Source of the DNA: Desulfobacterales bacterium
GTDB lineage: Bacteria > Desulfobacterota > Desulfobacteria > Desulfobacterales > SpSt-501
DNA: 64,000 nucleotides
Direction of reading: 5' to 3'
NCBI GenBank assembly: GCA_025454255.1
Contig: JALOOU010000006.1
Location: forward strand, 1-64,000
In this document: positions 15,996 to 26,979 of the stretch, in pieces
How positions within the stretch are numbered: the stretch's first letter is position 1
Layout: each line of letters begins with the position of its first letter
Notes under the pieces: model-generated
Seen by the model: only the letters and a program-made list of their open reading frames with translations
Told to the model about the DNA's origin: nothing
Databases searched by the model: none
Position numbers and translations under genes: made by a program

Positions 15996-16388
15996 ATGCA
16001 AATCACCACCTACCAGATGCACAACGTTTTGGAGTGCTTTTGCAGGCGATTGAGCAAAAACCGTGAGCCTGAAAAAGCGCATGGGGGGCCCGCCCGCAGC
16101 GCGCCGGATCCGACGGCAGCGGCGCCGGAGATCAGCCGCCGCGCCGCCATGGACAAGATATCGGAACAGGTGTTGCACACCATCGCCCAGGCCGCGGATG
16201 AGGCCGGCGAGAGTCCCGGCGGCAAAACGCCCCCGCCGGTCGAGAGCAGCTTCACGTTCAACATCATCGATGCCATCAACCGCAAACAAACCGCCACTCT
16301 GGCCGCAGGGGATGCCGGCGCGTTGATCAAGCGCCTGGGCCAGATGGCGGAGAACCGGAGAGGACGCACCTCGGAGTCGTGGGGGTAG
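15996..16388 (+). CDS. DVU0524 / FlgM-associated-like small protein
   Basis: This is a 130-residue cytoplasmic protein. The N-terminus MQITTYQMHNVLECFCRRLS resembles the family I know as DVU0524 (FlgM-associated), which lies next to the anti-sigma factor gene flgM in Desulfovibrio. The middle is low complexity; the C-terminal part (FNIIDAINRKQT) is predicted helical. A sigma-28-like promoter directly upstream agrees with a flagellar link. No flgM is seen in this window, so the gene is detached from its usual partner. Family assignment rests on the first 20 residues only. Confidence 0.55.
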   Translation: MQITTYQMHNVLECFCRRLSKNREPEKAHGGPARSAPDPTAAAPEISRRAAMDKISEQVLHTIAQAADEAGESPGGKTPPPVESSFTFNIIDAINRKQTATLAAGDAGALIKRLGQMAENRRGRTSESWG

Positions 16389-16558
16389 CGCTTCGGTGCC
16401 CCGGCCTCGCGCTGAAGCCAGGCGCCGGGCCGGGAAGCGTCGTGTGCGCAGCCCTGGCCCACGCCGCCGGCATCCAGCCGGCGGGGTGCGGGACCGCACG
16501 CCGCAACGCCTCGCAGGGCCGGCAGAACGCCGTCCCGGGAACGGAAAGGAGAATCACC

Positions 16559-16855
16559 ATGTTCGAGGTCATCGGAGAGACCGCGGTGCAGCAGTTGCCC
16601 CGCGGAGGGGGTTTCTCAAGCGGCATAGAGACGGAGGGGGCCGTAAAAAAGGCCGAGCACATCCGGCAGGTGCGGCCGGTCGAGCACGCGACCGAGTCCG
16701 AGCGCCCCAAGCCGCAGGGCAAGGGCGAGGAGCACCTGCAGACCCGCAACCGGCTGGAAGACGGCAAGATCGTCGTCGAAAAGTACGACGAGGACGGCAA
16801 GCTGGTCAAGAAAACACCGCCCGGATACCTGCCTTTGGGCGGTGAATTTGCCTGA
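16559..16855 (+). CDS. Hypothetical 98-residue protein, possibly flagellum-linked
   Basis: The protein is hydrophilic with no signal peptide. The conserved-looking C-terminus reads DGKIVVEKYDEDGKLVKKTP followed by PGYLP, a beta-rich segment reminiscent of FlaG-type proteins (E-x-Y-D..G.L....P) but too divergent to name. AAGGAG lies before the ATG. It follows the DVU0524-like gene by 170 bases on the same strand and may be transcribed with it from the sigma-28-like promoter. The ORF-track start 60 codons upstream has no ribosome binding site. The function is unknown. Confidence 0.65.
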   Translation: MFEVIGETAVQQLPRGGGFSSGIETEGAVKKAEHIRQVRPVEHATESERPKPQGKGEEHLQTRNRLEDGKIVVEKYDEDGKLVKKTPPGYLPLGGEFA

Positions 16856-16864
16856 CGCGGGCGG

Positions 16865-17644
16865 CTACCAGCTCTGCCGCACCGGGATGCCGCAACCGCT
16901 GAGGTAAGACTTCAGCTCGGCAATGGTGGTGGTCCCGAAGTGGACCATCGAGGCGACGAGGGCGGCGTCCGCGCGCCCCTCGGTGAACGCAGCGCGCAGG
17001 TGCTGCGGTTCGCCGGCGCCGCCGGAGGCGATCACCGGGATGGTGACGTTTGCTGAAATCAAGGCGGTGAGCGTCAACTCGTACCCCTGCCGGGTGCCGT
17101 CGGCATCGATGGAGTTGAGGCAGATTTCGCCGGCCCCCAGCGCCTGGGCCCTGAGCGCCCACTGCAGGGCGTCCATCCCCGTGGCGGTCCGACCGCCGTT
17201 GATCACCACCTCATACCCCGATGGGACCCCCGGCGTTGGGCCCACGCGTTTCACATCCATCCCCAGCACGATGCACTGGCTGCCGAACGCGTCGGCGCCG
17301 CGGGCGATGATCTCGGGGGCCCGCACGGCGGCCGAGTTGACGCTCACCTTTTCGGCGCCCGCCAGCAGCACCGCGCGCATCTGCTCAATGGTGCCGATCC
17401 CGCCGCCGACCGAAAAGGGGATGAAAATGGTCTCCGCCACCCGCCGGACCACATCCAGCATGATGGAGCGCCGCTCGTGCGAGGCCGTGATGTCGTAGAA
17501 CACGATTTCGTCGGCGCCCTGCTCGTAGTAGCGGCGCGCCATCTCCACCGGGTCGCCGATGTCGACATTGCCCTCGAAGCGGACCCCCTTGGTGGTCTTT
17601 CCGTCGCGGACATCCAGGCAGGGGATGATGCGTTTGCTCAGCAT
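16865..17644 (-). CDS. hisF: Imidazole glycerol phosphate synthase, cyclase subunit HisF
   Basis: This is a TIM-barrel cyclase of histidine synthesis; with HisH it makes IGP and AICAR from PRFAR and glutamine-derived ammonia. The product is 259 aa. [20 protein letters not shown] opens the barrel with the catalytic aspartate in CLDV, the second catalytic aspartate is in LNSIDADGT, and the phosphate sites GGGIGT and ASGGAG are intact. The start at 17644 lies inside the last codons of hisH (7-nt overlap, GGTGGAG upstream), so the two subunits are translationally coupled. Confidence 0.96.
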   Translation of the reverse strand: MLSKRIIPCLDVRDGKTTKGVRFEGNVDIGDPVEMARRYYEQGADEIVFYDITASHERRSIMLDVVRRVAETIFIPFSVGGGIGTIEQMRAVLLAGAEKVSVNSAAVRAPEIIARGADAFGSQCIVLGMDVKRVGPTPGVPSGYEVVINGGRTATGMDALQWALRAQALGAGEICLNSIDADGTRQGYELTLTALISANVTIPVIASGGAGEPQHLRAAFTEGRADAALVASMVHFGTTTIAELKSYLSGCGIPVRQSW

Positions 17645-18279
17645 GTCGTCTCCACCCACGGCCCGCGGCAGAAGTTGTGCAGCATCCGCAAGCCGGGCCG
17701 GCCGCTCTTCTCCAGGTGGAACTGGGTCGCCACCAGGTTGCGATACCCGATCACCGAGGCGAACTCCACTCCGTACTCGGTCACGGCCAGCACATCCGCC
17801 GCGCGCTCCGGCTGCGGGAAAAACCCGTGGACGAAGTAGAATTCATCCCTCGGCCCGATGCCCGCAAAGAGCGGATGCTGCCGGCGGGGGTGAATCCGGT
17901 TCCAGCCCATGTGGGGGATCTTGAGCGGCCGACCGTCCGCTCCGGTCATGGAGGCTGAAAAGGCGCGGGCCCGACCCGCCACCAGCCCCAGGCAGGCGGT
18001 GTCGTTCTCCTCGCTGTGGCCCAGGATGACCTGGCAGCCCAGACAGATTCCCAGCACGGGTTTGCCGGCCGCGGCCTGATCCACCAAGACGCGGTCCAAC
18101 CCCATGCGGCGCAGGCTCTCCATGGCGGCGCCGGCCGCCCCCACCCCGGGAAAAATAATGCGCTCCGCCCGGCGGATCCGGTCCGCGTCATGGGTGACCG
18201 CGCACTCCACGCCCAGATGCGCAACCGCCCGGGCCACGCTGGTGAGGTTGCCGGCATTGTAGTCGATGATCGCGATCAT
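17638..18279 (-). CDS. hisH: Imidazole glycerol phosphate synthase, glutaminase subunit HisH
   Basis: This is a class I glutamine amidotransferase of 213 aa that supplies ammonia to HisF. The nucleophile cysteine is in GICLGCQ at about residue 80, the catalytic histidine and glutamate are in TQFHLEKS near the C-terminus, and [10 protein letters not shown] forms the oxyanion-strand region. Its ATG overlaps the mazG stop (ATGA) and its stop overlaps the hisF start. No other his genes are in the window. Confidence 0.96.
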   Translation of the reverse strand: MIAIIDYNAGNLTSVARAVAHLGVECAVTHDADRIRRAERIIFPGVGAAGAAMESLRRMGLDRVLVDQAAAGKPVLGICLGCQVILGHSEENDTACLGLVAGRARAFSASMTGADGRPLKIPHMGWNRIHPRRQHPLFAGIGPRDEFYFVHGFFPQPERAADVLAVTEYGVEFASVIGYRNLVATQFHLEKSGRPGLRMLHNFCRGPWVETTC

Positions 18280-19070
18280 GATTTGACGGTCTCCCAGATC
18301 CGGTCCTTTTCCGACTGGGAAACCGCGGAGAGCTCCCGGCCGGTGGCCGCGACGGCCTGCTCCATGCGGCGGAAGCGCTCCTCGAACTTGCGGACCGCGC
18401 CGGAGAGCGCCGTCTCGGGGTGATGGCCCGCCAGCCGGGCCACGTTGACCAGGCTGAAGAGCGCATCGCCGATCTCCTCGGCCACCTGCTGCGGCGCGCC
18501 CGCCCGCAGCGCCGCGCGCAGCTCCGCCAGCTCCTCCTCCAGCTTCGCCAGCGCCCCGGCCGCATCGTCCCAGTCGAACCGCGCGCGCGCGGCCTTCTCG
18601 GACACCGCCAGCGCCCGCAGCAGCGCCGGCGCAGCGCGCGGCACCCCCGCCAGCACCGACTGCCCGGGGGCATGGTTCTTCTCCGCCTGTTTGATCCGCC
18701 TCCAGTTGGCCACGACCTCCCCGCTGTCGGCGACGCGGGTCGCGCCGAACACATGCGGGTGGCGCCGAATCATCTTTTCGCAGATGGCGCGGCAGACGTC
18801 AGCCAGCGTGAAGGCCGCCAGCTCCTCGTGCATCCGGGCAAGGAAGAGCACGTGGAACAGCACGTCCCCGAGCTCCTCGCAGCTGTTTTCGACATCCTCC
18901 GTCTCGACGGCCTCGGCCAGCTCGTAGGCCTCCTCGAGCATGAAGCGAACCATGGTGCGGGGGCTCTGCTCCCGGTCCCAGGGGCAGCCGGCCGGCCCCC
19001 GCAGGGTGGCGATGATGCGCATCAGCTCGGCCAGCGCCGCGGGCGCAGGGTCTATTTCGGAAGCTGCCAC
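18276..19070 (-). CDS. mazG: Nucleoside triphosphate pyrophosphohydrolase MazG
   Basis: It hydrolyses (d)NTPs to NMP and PPi, a house-cleaning role. The protein is 264 aa from GTG 19070, with two MazG domains. The first carries the EEAYELAEAVE and EELGDVLFHVLF metal-binding ExxE-12x-ExxD pattern, the second EEELAELRAAL and EEIGDALFSLVNVAR. GCPWDREQ is the typical N-terminal signature. No ATG precedes this motif; GTG 19070 places it at the normal distance and overlaps the cvpA stop by 19 bases. The only Shine-Dalgarno-like GGGGGAG is 13 bases away, so the start is uncertain. Confidence 0.9.
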   Translation of the reverse strand: MAASEIDPAPAALAELMRIIATLRGPAGCPWDREQSPRTMVRFMLEEAYELAEAVETEDVENSCEELGDVLFHVLFLARMHEELAAFTLADVCRAICEKMIRRHPHVFGATRVADSGEVVANWRRIKQAEKNHAPGQSVLAGVPRAAPALLRALAVSEKAARARFDWDDAAGALAKLEEELAELRAALRAGAPQQVAEEIGDALFSLVNVARLAGHHPETALSGAVRKFEERFRRMEQAVAATGRELSAVSQSEKDRIWETVKS

Positions 19071-19579
19071 GCTTTTTTCAACTCCCCCAGTTTCGAGGCG
19101 AACTCGCGCTTGACGTCGCTTGAGACGAGCGCGGCGATTTTTTCCGACACCAGGGCCACGTAGGGGGCGCACACGGAGTCTTTGATGAGGGGGGCCCCTT
19201 TGGGCAGAAAGGCCGTGAGCACCATGAACAGGACCGAGACGATCAAGACACCCTTGACCAGGCCGAACCCGGCTCCGCCCAGCCGGTCGAGCCAGCCCAG
19301 GAAGACCAGGTTCAAGAGATATTTGAGGACGATGGCGATCACGTTGACCACGATCACCACGCCGCAGAAGAGGGCCAGGAAGGCGAGGATGTTGCGGTAG
19401 GCCGGATTGGAGACCAGCCCCGTCAGCCAGCCGGCGACGGTGCCGTAGTAGAGGTAGGCCGCAACGACACCGCCGGCCACGCCGATGATCGAGGAGACCT
19501 CCTTGACCAGGCCCCGGAAAATCCCCCAGATCAGCCCGTAGCTCACAATCACGACGATGAGGATGTCGAATGCGTTCAT
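19052..19579 (-). CDS. CvpA family inner-membrane protein
   Basis: This is a 175-residue protein with four hydrophobic segments (residues about 3-22, 27-45, 62-85 and 100-122) and the family signature FDILIVVIVSYGLIWGIFRG at the N-terminus. CvpA proteins were named for colicin V production but are general envelope proteins of unclear function. The ATG follows AGGCGG. It is first in a cvpA-mazG-hisH-hisF run in which each gene overlaps the next. Confidence 0.82.
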   Translation of the reverse strand: MNAFDILIVVIVSYGLIWGIFRGLVKEVSSIIGVAGGVVAAYLYYGTVAGWLTGLVSNPAYRNILAFLALFCGVVIVVNVIAIVLKYLLNLVFLGWLDRLGGAGFGLVKGVLIVSVLFMVLTAFLPKGAPLIKDSVCAPYVALVSEKIAALVSSDVKREFASKLGELKKAWQLPK

Positions 19580-19864
19580 GCGCACCGCCTGTGTGCCGCC
19601 CGAAAACCGGCGGTTGAGGTGGAACCGCCCCGCGGTTCATCCGCAAACGGTTGATTCCGGCTCCGGCCGAGGCCCGATCGATTGCCGCAACCGGAGCGGG
19701 AGCCGCCCCTGTTGCGGACTGCGAAGCGCGAGAAGGCCGGCAGGGGCCGAAAGACGCCGCTTAAAGATGCAGACGAACTAACAGCGGCCGCCCCGTGAAG
19801 TCAAGCCAAAACTCGCCCGTCGTTTGCATTCGCCGCCGCAGGTATGCTAAACAAATGGGTTAAT

Positions 19865-20855
<991 letters not shown>

Positions 20856-20875
<20 letters not shown>

Positions 20876-23270
20876 ATCGGGGCTTCGCGCCTCCGGACAC
20901 CTTCTGCCCGGCTTTCGGCTGGCTCTGCTGATAGCCGTGATCCTGCTCTTTGCGCTCATCCTGCACCCCAACCTGCTGGTCTCCAAGCTCGCCTACACCT
21001 CAGGGGACGTCGCCGAAAAGGACATCAAAGCCCCCAAGGATCTGCTGGTGGAGGACCAGACGGCCACCGACATCAAACGCCAGCAGGCCCTCCAGGAGGT
21101 GCTCACCGTCTACGATTTCGACCTGGACCTTTCCGGCCGCCTGACCCAGCTGGTGGAGCAGGCCTTCGCCGACATGCGTGCCCTGCGCCAGGCCGCGCAC
21201 GAGAGCCGCGGCCATTGGCTGGAGGCCGAGGCCGGCCAGCCCGCGGATGGCCGACGGCAGCCACCCGCTTACTCCGCCGAGGATCTGCGCAAACTCTTCG
21301 AAGACAAGCTCGGCGTGCGCATCGGCAAGGGCCCCTATGCGGCGCTGGAGGCCGAAGGGTTTCCCAGACGCATCGCGGAGGCCGTCGCGGAGATTTTACA
21401 GAAGCTCCTGGAAACCGGCGTCGTCGCCAGCAAGGAGGCCATGCTCAAGGACCTCGAAAAGGGCATCGTGCTGCGGGATGTCCGCACGAAGGCGGAGCGC
21501 GTCGTCCGCGACGCCCGGCAGTTCTACAGCGTCGACCAGGCCCGCGGCATGGTGCGCACCGTCGGCCAGCCGTGGCTGCGCGACCAGGACTATGCCGCCG
21601 GCAACCTGGTGGTGGATCTGGCCCAGCGGCTGATTCAGCCCAACATCACGCTCAACCGCAACGAGACCGAGGAGCGCAAGGCGAAGGCCGCGGCGGAGGT
21701 CAAACCCGTCCTCTACCGCATCAAGGCCGGAGAGATGCTGCTGCGGGAGGGGGAGCGGGTCACCGAGCTGCACCTGCTCAAGCTCAAGGCGCTGGAGAGC
21801 GAGGCCAAGCCCAAGCAGTTCATCTTGGCCTTGATCGGCGCCTCGGCGGTGATGCTCGCCGTGATCGCCGTGGTCTATCGCCTGTTTCTGGGCGGCCGCG
21901 TCGACCGGTCCCGAACCCCGGCCCGGGACCTCCTGCTCATGGCGGCGCTCTTCATCCTTTTCCTGGTGATGGCCCAGGGCCTGGGCAACCTGCTGGAGCT
22001 GACGGCCCGCAATTCGCCCTATCCCATCCCCAGCTGGGCCGTGGCGTTCGCCGTGCCGATGGCCGCCGCCCCGATGATCGTCTGCGTCTTTTTGGGGCTC
22101 GCGGCCGCGGTGCCCTTCGCCCTGGTGACGGCCTTCGGGGCCGCCCTCATGAGCGCTCAAAGCCTGGTTATGTGCATGAACTATCTGGTCGTCGGCGGCA
22201 TGGGGGCCTACTGGATCCGCAGCTGCCGGGAGCGCAAAGTGTTCGTCGCCGCCGGTTTCAAAACCGGCCTCGTGAGCGTCCTGCTGGCTGCGGGGGTCGG
22301 GCTGACGACCGGCGAGCTCTCGTGGGCGGGCATGCTCTGGGGGGCCGGCCTCGCCTTCCTGGGCGGCTTCGGTGCGGGAATCATGGCGGCCGGCATCGTG
22401 CCGCTGTTGGAATCGTTTTTCGACTACACCACGGACATCACGCTGCTGGAGCTCGCCAACCTGGACCGCCCCATCCTGCGCCGGCTGATGATCGAGGCGC
22501 CGGGCACCTACCACCACTCGGTGATCGTGGGCTCCATGGCGGAGGCGGCGGCGGCCGGCATCGACGCCAACCCCCTGCTGGCCAAGGTGACCGGCTATTA
22601 TCACGACATCGGCAAAATCCGAAAACCGCTCTACTTCATCGAAAATCAACGCAGCGGCAAAAACCGGCACGACCGGCTGGCCCCCTCGATGTCGAGCCTC
22701 ATCCTGATCGCCCATGTCCGCGACGGGGTGGAGATCGCCCGCGAAAACCGGCTGAGCCCGGTGATCGTCGACGGGATTCGCCAGCACCACGGGACGAGCC
22801 TGATCCGCTATTTTTATGAAAAGGCCCGCCAGGCCAAGGGGGAGTCCCAGGTGAAGGAGGAAGATTTCCGCTATCCCGGCCCCAAGCCCCGCTCGCGCGA
22901 GGCCGCCCTGGTCATGCTGGCGGATGTGGTGGAGGCCGCCTCGCGGACTCTGGAGAACCCCACCCCGGCCCGGATCAAGGGACACGTCCAGGCGCTGATC
23001 AACCGCCTGCTCGAGGACGGCCAGCTCGACGAGTGCGACCTCACGCTCAAGGACATCCATAAGATCGCCGTCAGCTTCAACACGATCCTCAACGGCATCC
23101 ATCACAACCGCATCGAATACCTCGAGCAGCGGCTGCCCAACGGGCAAAAGGACAAGGCCAGACCCCGCCATGAACATCCACATCGCCAACCGCCAGCGGC
23201 GGCATCGGATCCGTCTGCGAACGTTCCGGACGGCGGCCCGGACCCTGCTGACCGCGCTCGGGCGTCCTGA
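20856..23270 (+). CDS. 7TM-HD family cyclic-dinucleotide phosphodiesterase (PgpH-like)
   Basis: This is an 804-residue membrane protein. One transmembrane helix (residues 20-40) leads to an extracytoplasmic 7TMR-HDED domain (about 45-320), then a seven-helix 7TM_7TMR_HD block (about 325-530), then a cytoplasmic HD domain with YHHSVIVGSMAE and YYHDIGKIRKP, the HDIG-type metal site. Related PgpH enzymes hydrolyse cyclic di-AMP. GGGGAGG precedes the ATG, which overlaps phoH. The reading frame continues 101 bases into ybeY, so the last 30 or so residues (Pro/Ala/Asp-rich) are read from ybeY DNA in another frame and look like a read-through tail. Confidence 0.88.
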
Positions 23271-23616
23271 CGCCGAGCTCTCCATCCTGTTCGTCGGCGA
23301 CCGCCGGATCGCCGCGCTGAACGCGTCGTTCCTGGGCCGCCAAGGCCCGACCAACGTGATCGCGTTCCCGATGCGCGACGGCCCGTTCGGCGATCTCTCC
23401 CCCCACCTGCTGGGCGATGTGGTGATCTCGGTCGACACGGCCTGCCGCGAGGCGGAGCGGGCGGGCATCGAGATCGATGCGCGGCTGACCCAGCTCCTGG
23501 TCCACGGTGTGCTCCACCTCTGCGGCTACGACCACGAGCGCGACCGCCGCGCGGCCCGGCGCATGGCGGCCAAAAGCCGGCAGCTGCTGAAAGCGATTGA
23601 AAGGGGCCCGACATGA
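23170..23616 (+). CDS. ybeY: Endoribonuclease / rRNA maturation factor YbeY
   Basis: This is a 148-residue zinc metallo-endoribonuclease needed for 16S rRNA 3'-end maturation and ribosome quality control. The zinc-binding motif LLVHGVLHLCGYDHERD near residues 110-125 provides three histidines, and NVIAFPM and LGDVVIS are the other family motifs. It starts within the end of the 7TM-HD gene (101-nt overlap) and its stop shares ATGA with the next gene. Confidence 0.94.
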   Translation: MNIHIANRQRRHRIRLRTFRTAARTLLTALGRPDAELSILFVGDRRIAALNASFLGRQGPTNVIAFPMRDGPFGDLSPHLLGDVVISVDTACREAERAGIEIDARLTQLLVHGVLHLCGYDHERDRRAARRMAAKSRQLLKAIERGPT

Positions 23617-25172
23617 TCCTGGTCACCTCCGCCGAGATGCAGACCCTGGACCGTTTGACCATCGAAGTCTTCGGCCTGCCGGGCCGCGTGCTCATGGAGA
23701 ATGCCGGCCGCGAGGCCGCGCGGGTGCTGCTGGCGAACTTTGCGGAGGCTGCCCGCGGGGGGGTGGGCATCGCGGCCGGCTGCGGCAACAACGGCGGCGA
23801 CGGGTTCGTCGTGGCGCGCTGCCTGGCCCAGCAGGGTTATCCGGTGCAGGTGTTCCTCCTGGGGGCCGCCGAACGCCTGCAGGGCGATGCCGCCGCCAAC
23901 CTGGCGCTGCTGAGGCCGCTGGGGGTACCGGTGGCCGAGATCCGCGAGGCCGCGACGCTGCAGGCGCTCCAGCAAGAGACGGACCGCCCGGCGCTCTGGG
24001 TGGACGCCCTGCTCGGCACCGGGTTGAACGCCGACGTGCGCGGAGTCTACCGCGACCTCATCGAGCGCATCAACCGCTCCGGCCGGCCGGTTCTCTCCGT
24101 CGACATCCCCTCGGGGGTGAGCGCCGACACCGGCCGGGTCTGCGGCGCCGCCGTCCGGGCGACCGTCACGGTCGCCTTCGGCTTTGCGAAAATCGGCCAT
24201 GCCCTCTTGCCAGGGGCCGAACTGGCCGGACGGCTGGAGGTCGTCGACATCGGCATCCCTGCGCACCTTCTGCCCCAGGCCGCCCCGCGCCACCAGCTGC
24301 TGACCGACGCGCTGGCCCGCGCGGCGCTTACGCGGCGCCCGGCCGATGCGCACAAAGGCCTCACCGGGCACCTGCTGCTGCTGGCGGGCGCGCCGGGCAA
24401 AACCGGGGCGGCGGCGCTGGCGGCCGAGTCCGCCCTGCGGGTCGGCGCCGGCTTGGTGACCCTGGGAGTCGGGGCCAGCCTGAACCCGGTCATGGAGACC
24501 GCAACGCTCGAGGCCATGACCGCGCCCCTGGCCGAAGCCGCACCCGGCATCCTGGGCCCCGCTGCGCTCGAGGAGACCCTCGCCCTCGCCCGGGGCAAGA
24601 GTTGCCTCGCCATCGGCCCCGGTCTCGGGCCGGCGGACGCCACCGGCGAGCTGGTCCGCGCAGCCGTGCGCAAAAGCCCCTGCCCGCTCGTGATCGATGC
24701 GGACGGTTTGAACCACCTGGCAGGCCGCCTGGAGTGCCTGGAGAACCTCTCGGTGCCGGCCGTGATCACCCCGCACCCCGGCGAGATGGCGCGCCTGCTG
24801 GGCGTGACGACGGAGGCCGTGCAGCAGGACCGCATCGGCTGCGCCCGCAACCTGGCAGCCTCCCTCAAAATCCACGTGGTCCTCAAAGGCGCCCGCACCG
24901 TCATCGCGCAGCCGGACGCAGCGGTGTTCGTCAACCCCACTGGCAACCCCGGGATGGCGTCCGGCGGCATGGGCGATGTCCTGACCGGCGCCGTGGCCGG
25001 CCTCATCAGCCAGGGGGTGGCACCCGGTCGCGCCGCCTGCACCGCGGTCTATCTGCACGGAGCGGCCGCCGATTGGCTGGCGCAGAATGTCGGCCCCCGG
25101 GGATTTCTGGCGGCGGAGGTCATGCGCCGCCTGCCCGCCGAAATCGCCCGGCTCCAGGGGGAGGGGCGCTAG
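23613..25172 (+). CDS. nnr: Bifunctional NAD(P)H-hydrate repair enzyme (epimerase + ADP-dependent dehydratase)
   Basis: It repairs hydrated NAD(P)H. The 519-residue protein fuses an N-terminal YjeF_N epimerase domain (residues 1-220, CGNNGGDGFVVAR and SVDIPSGVSADTG) to a C-terminal ribokinase-like dehydratase (230-510). The latter has HKGLTGHLLLLAG, ITPHPGEMARLL and the catalytic NPTGNPGMASGGMGDVLTG motif. Same arrangement as E. coli YjeF. It overlaps the ybeY stop and is followed immediately by tsaE, a common order. Confidence 0.93.
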   Translation: MILVTSAEMQTLDRLTIEVFGLPGRVLMENAGREAARVLLANFAEAARGGVGIAAGCGNNGGDGFVVARCLAQQGYPVQVFLLGAAERLQGDAAANLALLRPLGVPVAEIREAATLQALQQETDRPALWVDALLGTGLNADVRGVYRDLIERINRSGRPVLSVDIPSGVSADTGRVCGAAVRATVTVAFGFAKIGHALLPGAELAGRLEVVDIGIPAHLLPQAAPRHQLLTDALARAALTRRPADAHKGLTGHLLLLAGAPGKTGAAALAAESALRVGAGLVTLGVGASLNPVMETATLEAMTAPLAEAAPGILGPAALEETLALARGKSCLAIGPGLGPADATGELVRAAVRKSPCPLVIDADGLNHLAGRLECLENLSVPAVITPHPGEMARLLGVTTEAVQQDRIGCARNLAASLKIHVVLKGARTVIAQPDAAVFVNPTGNPGMASGGMGDVLTGAVAGLISQGVAPGRAACTAVYLHGAAADWLAQNVGPRGFLAAEVMRRLPAEIARLQGEGR

Positions 25173-25700
25173 GTGGTCGCCCGAGAAGCGCCCCTGGGCC
25201 GCCTGCGCCTGGCGACCGGCTCCGCGGCTGAGACCCGCGCGGTGGGCGCACGCTGCGGCAGGCTCCTCGCGGCGCCGGCGGCGCTCTTTCTCAGCGGGGA
25301 CCTGGGCAGCGGCAAGACGGTGTTCGTTCAAGGGTTGGCGCGCGGCCTCGGCGTGCCCGAGACCTGGGTCGTCGCCAGCCCCACCTTCACCCTCGTCAAC
25401 GAGTACCCGGGCCGCCTGCGCCTGTTTCACATCGACCTCTACCGGCTGGTCGACGGCGGTGCGGCCGTCGCAGAGCTGGGTTTGGACGAGATCCTCGATG
25501 GCCCCGGCGTGGTCGCCGTGGAGTGGGCCGAGAAGCTTCCCCCCGGGGAGGCCCGCGGGCGGCTGGAGATCCGGTTTGCGCTCGGCGCCGGCGAGAACGA
25601 GCGCACCTTGGACCTGACGGCGTATGGACAAGCCGCACTGAGTCTGTTAAAGGCCTTGGATCCGCAAACGGCAGAAAAGGGAAGCTGCCCGGAGCGCTGA
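25173..25700 (+). CDS. tsaE: tRNA threonylcarbamoyladenosine biosynthesis ATPase TsaE
   Basis: It is the ATPase partner of TsaB/TsaD in forming t6A37 of ANN-decoding tRNAs. The product is 175 aa. Walker A is [27 protein letters not shown] is the switch-like motif, HIDLYRL carries the conserved aspartate, and [11 protein letters not shown] is the C-terminal signature. It uses a GTG start placed directly after the TAG of the preceding gene (GGAGGGG six bases before). The tail beyond residue 150 is unconserved. Confidence 0.92.
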   Translation: MVAREAPLGRLRLATGSAAETRAVGARCGRLLAAPAALFLSGDLGSGKTVFVQGLARGLGVPETWVVASPTFTLVNEYPGRLRLFHIDLYRLVDGGAAVAELGLDEILDGPGVVAVEWAEKLPPGEARGRLEIRFALGAGENERTLDLTAYGQAALSLLKALDPQTAEKGSCPER

Positions 25701-25747
25701 TCCATCGATGGCATCCTGCCCAAACGGCGAAACCGCGGAGGCGCTGC

Positions 25748-26968
25748 ATGGGGGTGATCGTTCAAAAATTCGGCGGGACGTCGGTGGCCGACATCGACCG
25801 GATCCGCAACGTGGCCCGGCGCGTGGCCGGAACCTACACCCGCGGCGACGAGGTCGTCGTCATCGTTTCGGCCATGTCCGGGGTGACCGACGGGCTGATC
25901 GGGCTGGCGCACAAGGTCAACGAAAACCCGGACAAGCGCGAGCTGGACGCATTGCTCGCCACCGGGGAGCAGACCACGGCCTCCCTGCTCGCCATGACGC
26001 TTAAATCCATGAACTTCCCGGCCCAGTCGCTCATGGGGTTTCAGGTGGAGGTGCGCACCGACCACTGCTTCGGCAACGCCCGGATCCAGGACATTCGCGT
26101 CGACCGGGTCCGCCGCCTGCTCCAGGAGCGCACCATCGTCGTGGTGGCCGGCTTCCAGGGCTGCGACGACCAGGGCAACATCACCACCCTGGGCCGGGGC
26201 GGCTCGGACACCTCGGCCGTCGCCATCGCCGCCGCGCTCAAGGCCGACGCCTGCGAAATCTACACGGATGTCACCGGCGTGTTCACGGCCGACCCCAACC
26301 TGGTGCCCAAGGCGCGCAAAATCGACCGGATCTGCTTCGAGGAGATGCTGGAAATGGCGAGCATCGGGGCCAAGGTGCTTCAGATCCGCTCGGTGGAGTT
26401 CGCCATGAAGTACAACGTGCCCGTGCACGTGCGATCGTCTTTTTCGGATGAGGAGGGGACCATGGTCGTTCAGGAGGACAACGGGATGGAGCGAGTGGCG
26501 GTCTCGGCGGTGACCATGAACAAAAACGACGCCCGTATCACCCTGCGCAAAGTCCCGGACACGCCCGGCATCGCCGCCCGGATCTTCACACCGGTGGCCG
26601 AAGCCGGCATCTGCGTCGACATGATCATCCAGAACACCCGCGCCAGCGGCAAGACCGACCTGACCTTCACCGTGCCGAAGGCCGACTACCGGACGGCGCT
26701 CGCCATCGGGAAAAAGGTGGCCGGCGAGATCGGGGCAGAGGATGTTTTCGGCGACGACACGATCGCCAAGGTCTCGGTCACGGGGGTGGGCATGCGCAGC
26801 CACCCGGGCGTCGCGGCGCGCATGTTCGCCTGCCTGGCGCGCGAGGGCATCAACATCATGATGATCAGCACCTCCGAGATCCGGATCTCCTGCCTGATCG
26901 AGCAGAAATACGCCGAGCTGGCGGTCCAGGCGCTGCACACCGAGTTCGGACTCGACGCCCAGCCCTGA
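25748..26968 (+). CDS. lysC: Aspartate kinase
   Basis: It catalyses the first step of the aspartate-derived amino acid pathway. The product is 406 aa, monofunctional. The N-terminal KFGGTSV motif, [11 protein letters not shown] and [12 protein letters not shown] form the kinase domain (1-250). Two ACT domains follow (about 265-405) for lysine/threonine feedback: [14 protein letters not shown] and [25 protein letters not shown] sits six bases before the ATG. It follows tsaE by 47 bases. Confidence 0.96.
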   Translation: MGVIVQKFGGTSVADIDRIRNVARRVAGTYTRGDEVVVIVSAMSGVTDGLIGLAHKVNENPDKRELDALLATGEQTTASLLAMTLKSMNFPAQSLMGFQVEVRTDHCFGNARIQDIRVDRVRRLLQERTIVVVAGFQGCDDQGNITTLGRGGSDTSAVAIAAALKADACEIYTDVTGVFTADPNLVPKARKIDRICFEEMLEMASIGAKVLQIRSVEFAMKYNVPVHVRSSFSDEEGTMVVQEDNGMERVAVSAVTMNKNDARITLRKVPDTPGIAARIFTPVAEAGICVDMIIQNTRASGKTDLTFTVPKADYRTALAIGKKVAGEIGAEDVFGDDTIAKVSVTGVGMRSHPGVAARMFACLAREGINIMMISTSEIRISCLIEQKYAELAVQALHTEFGLDAQP

Positions 26969-26979
26969 GGGCCTCACCC

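Noticed and set aside
18846-18857. CACGTGGAACA half of a parS site inside mazG
   Set aside because: Only one half-site matches and it encodes the conserved FHVLF residues of MazG.
23597-25231. 544-codon ORF in another frame over the NAD(P)H-hydrate repair gene
   Set aside because: Shadow frame rich in Arg, Gly and Pro; the true gene has all YjeF/ribokinase motifs and overlaps ybeY by ATGA.
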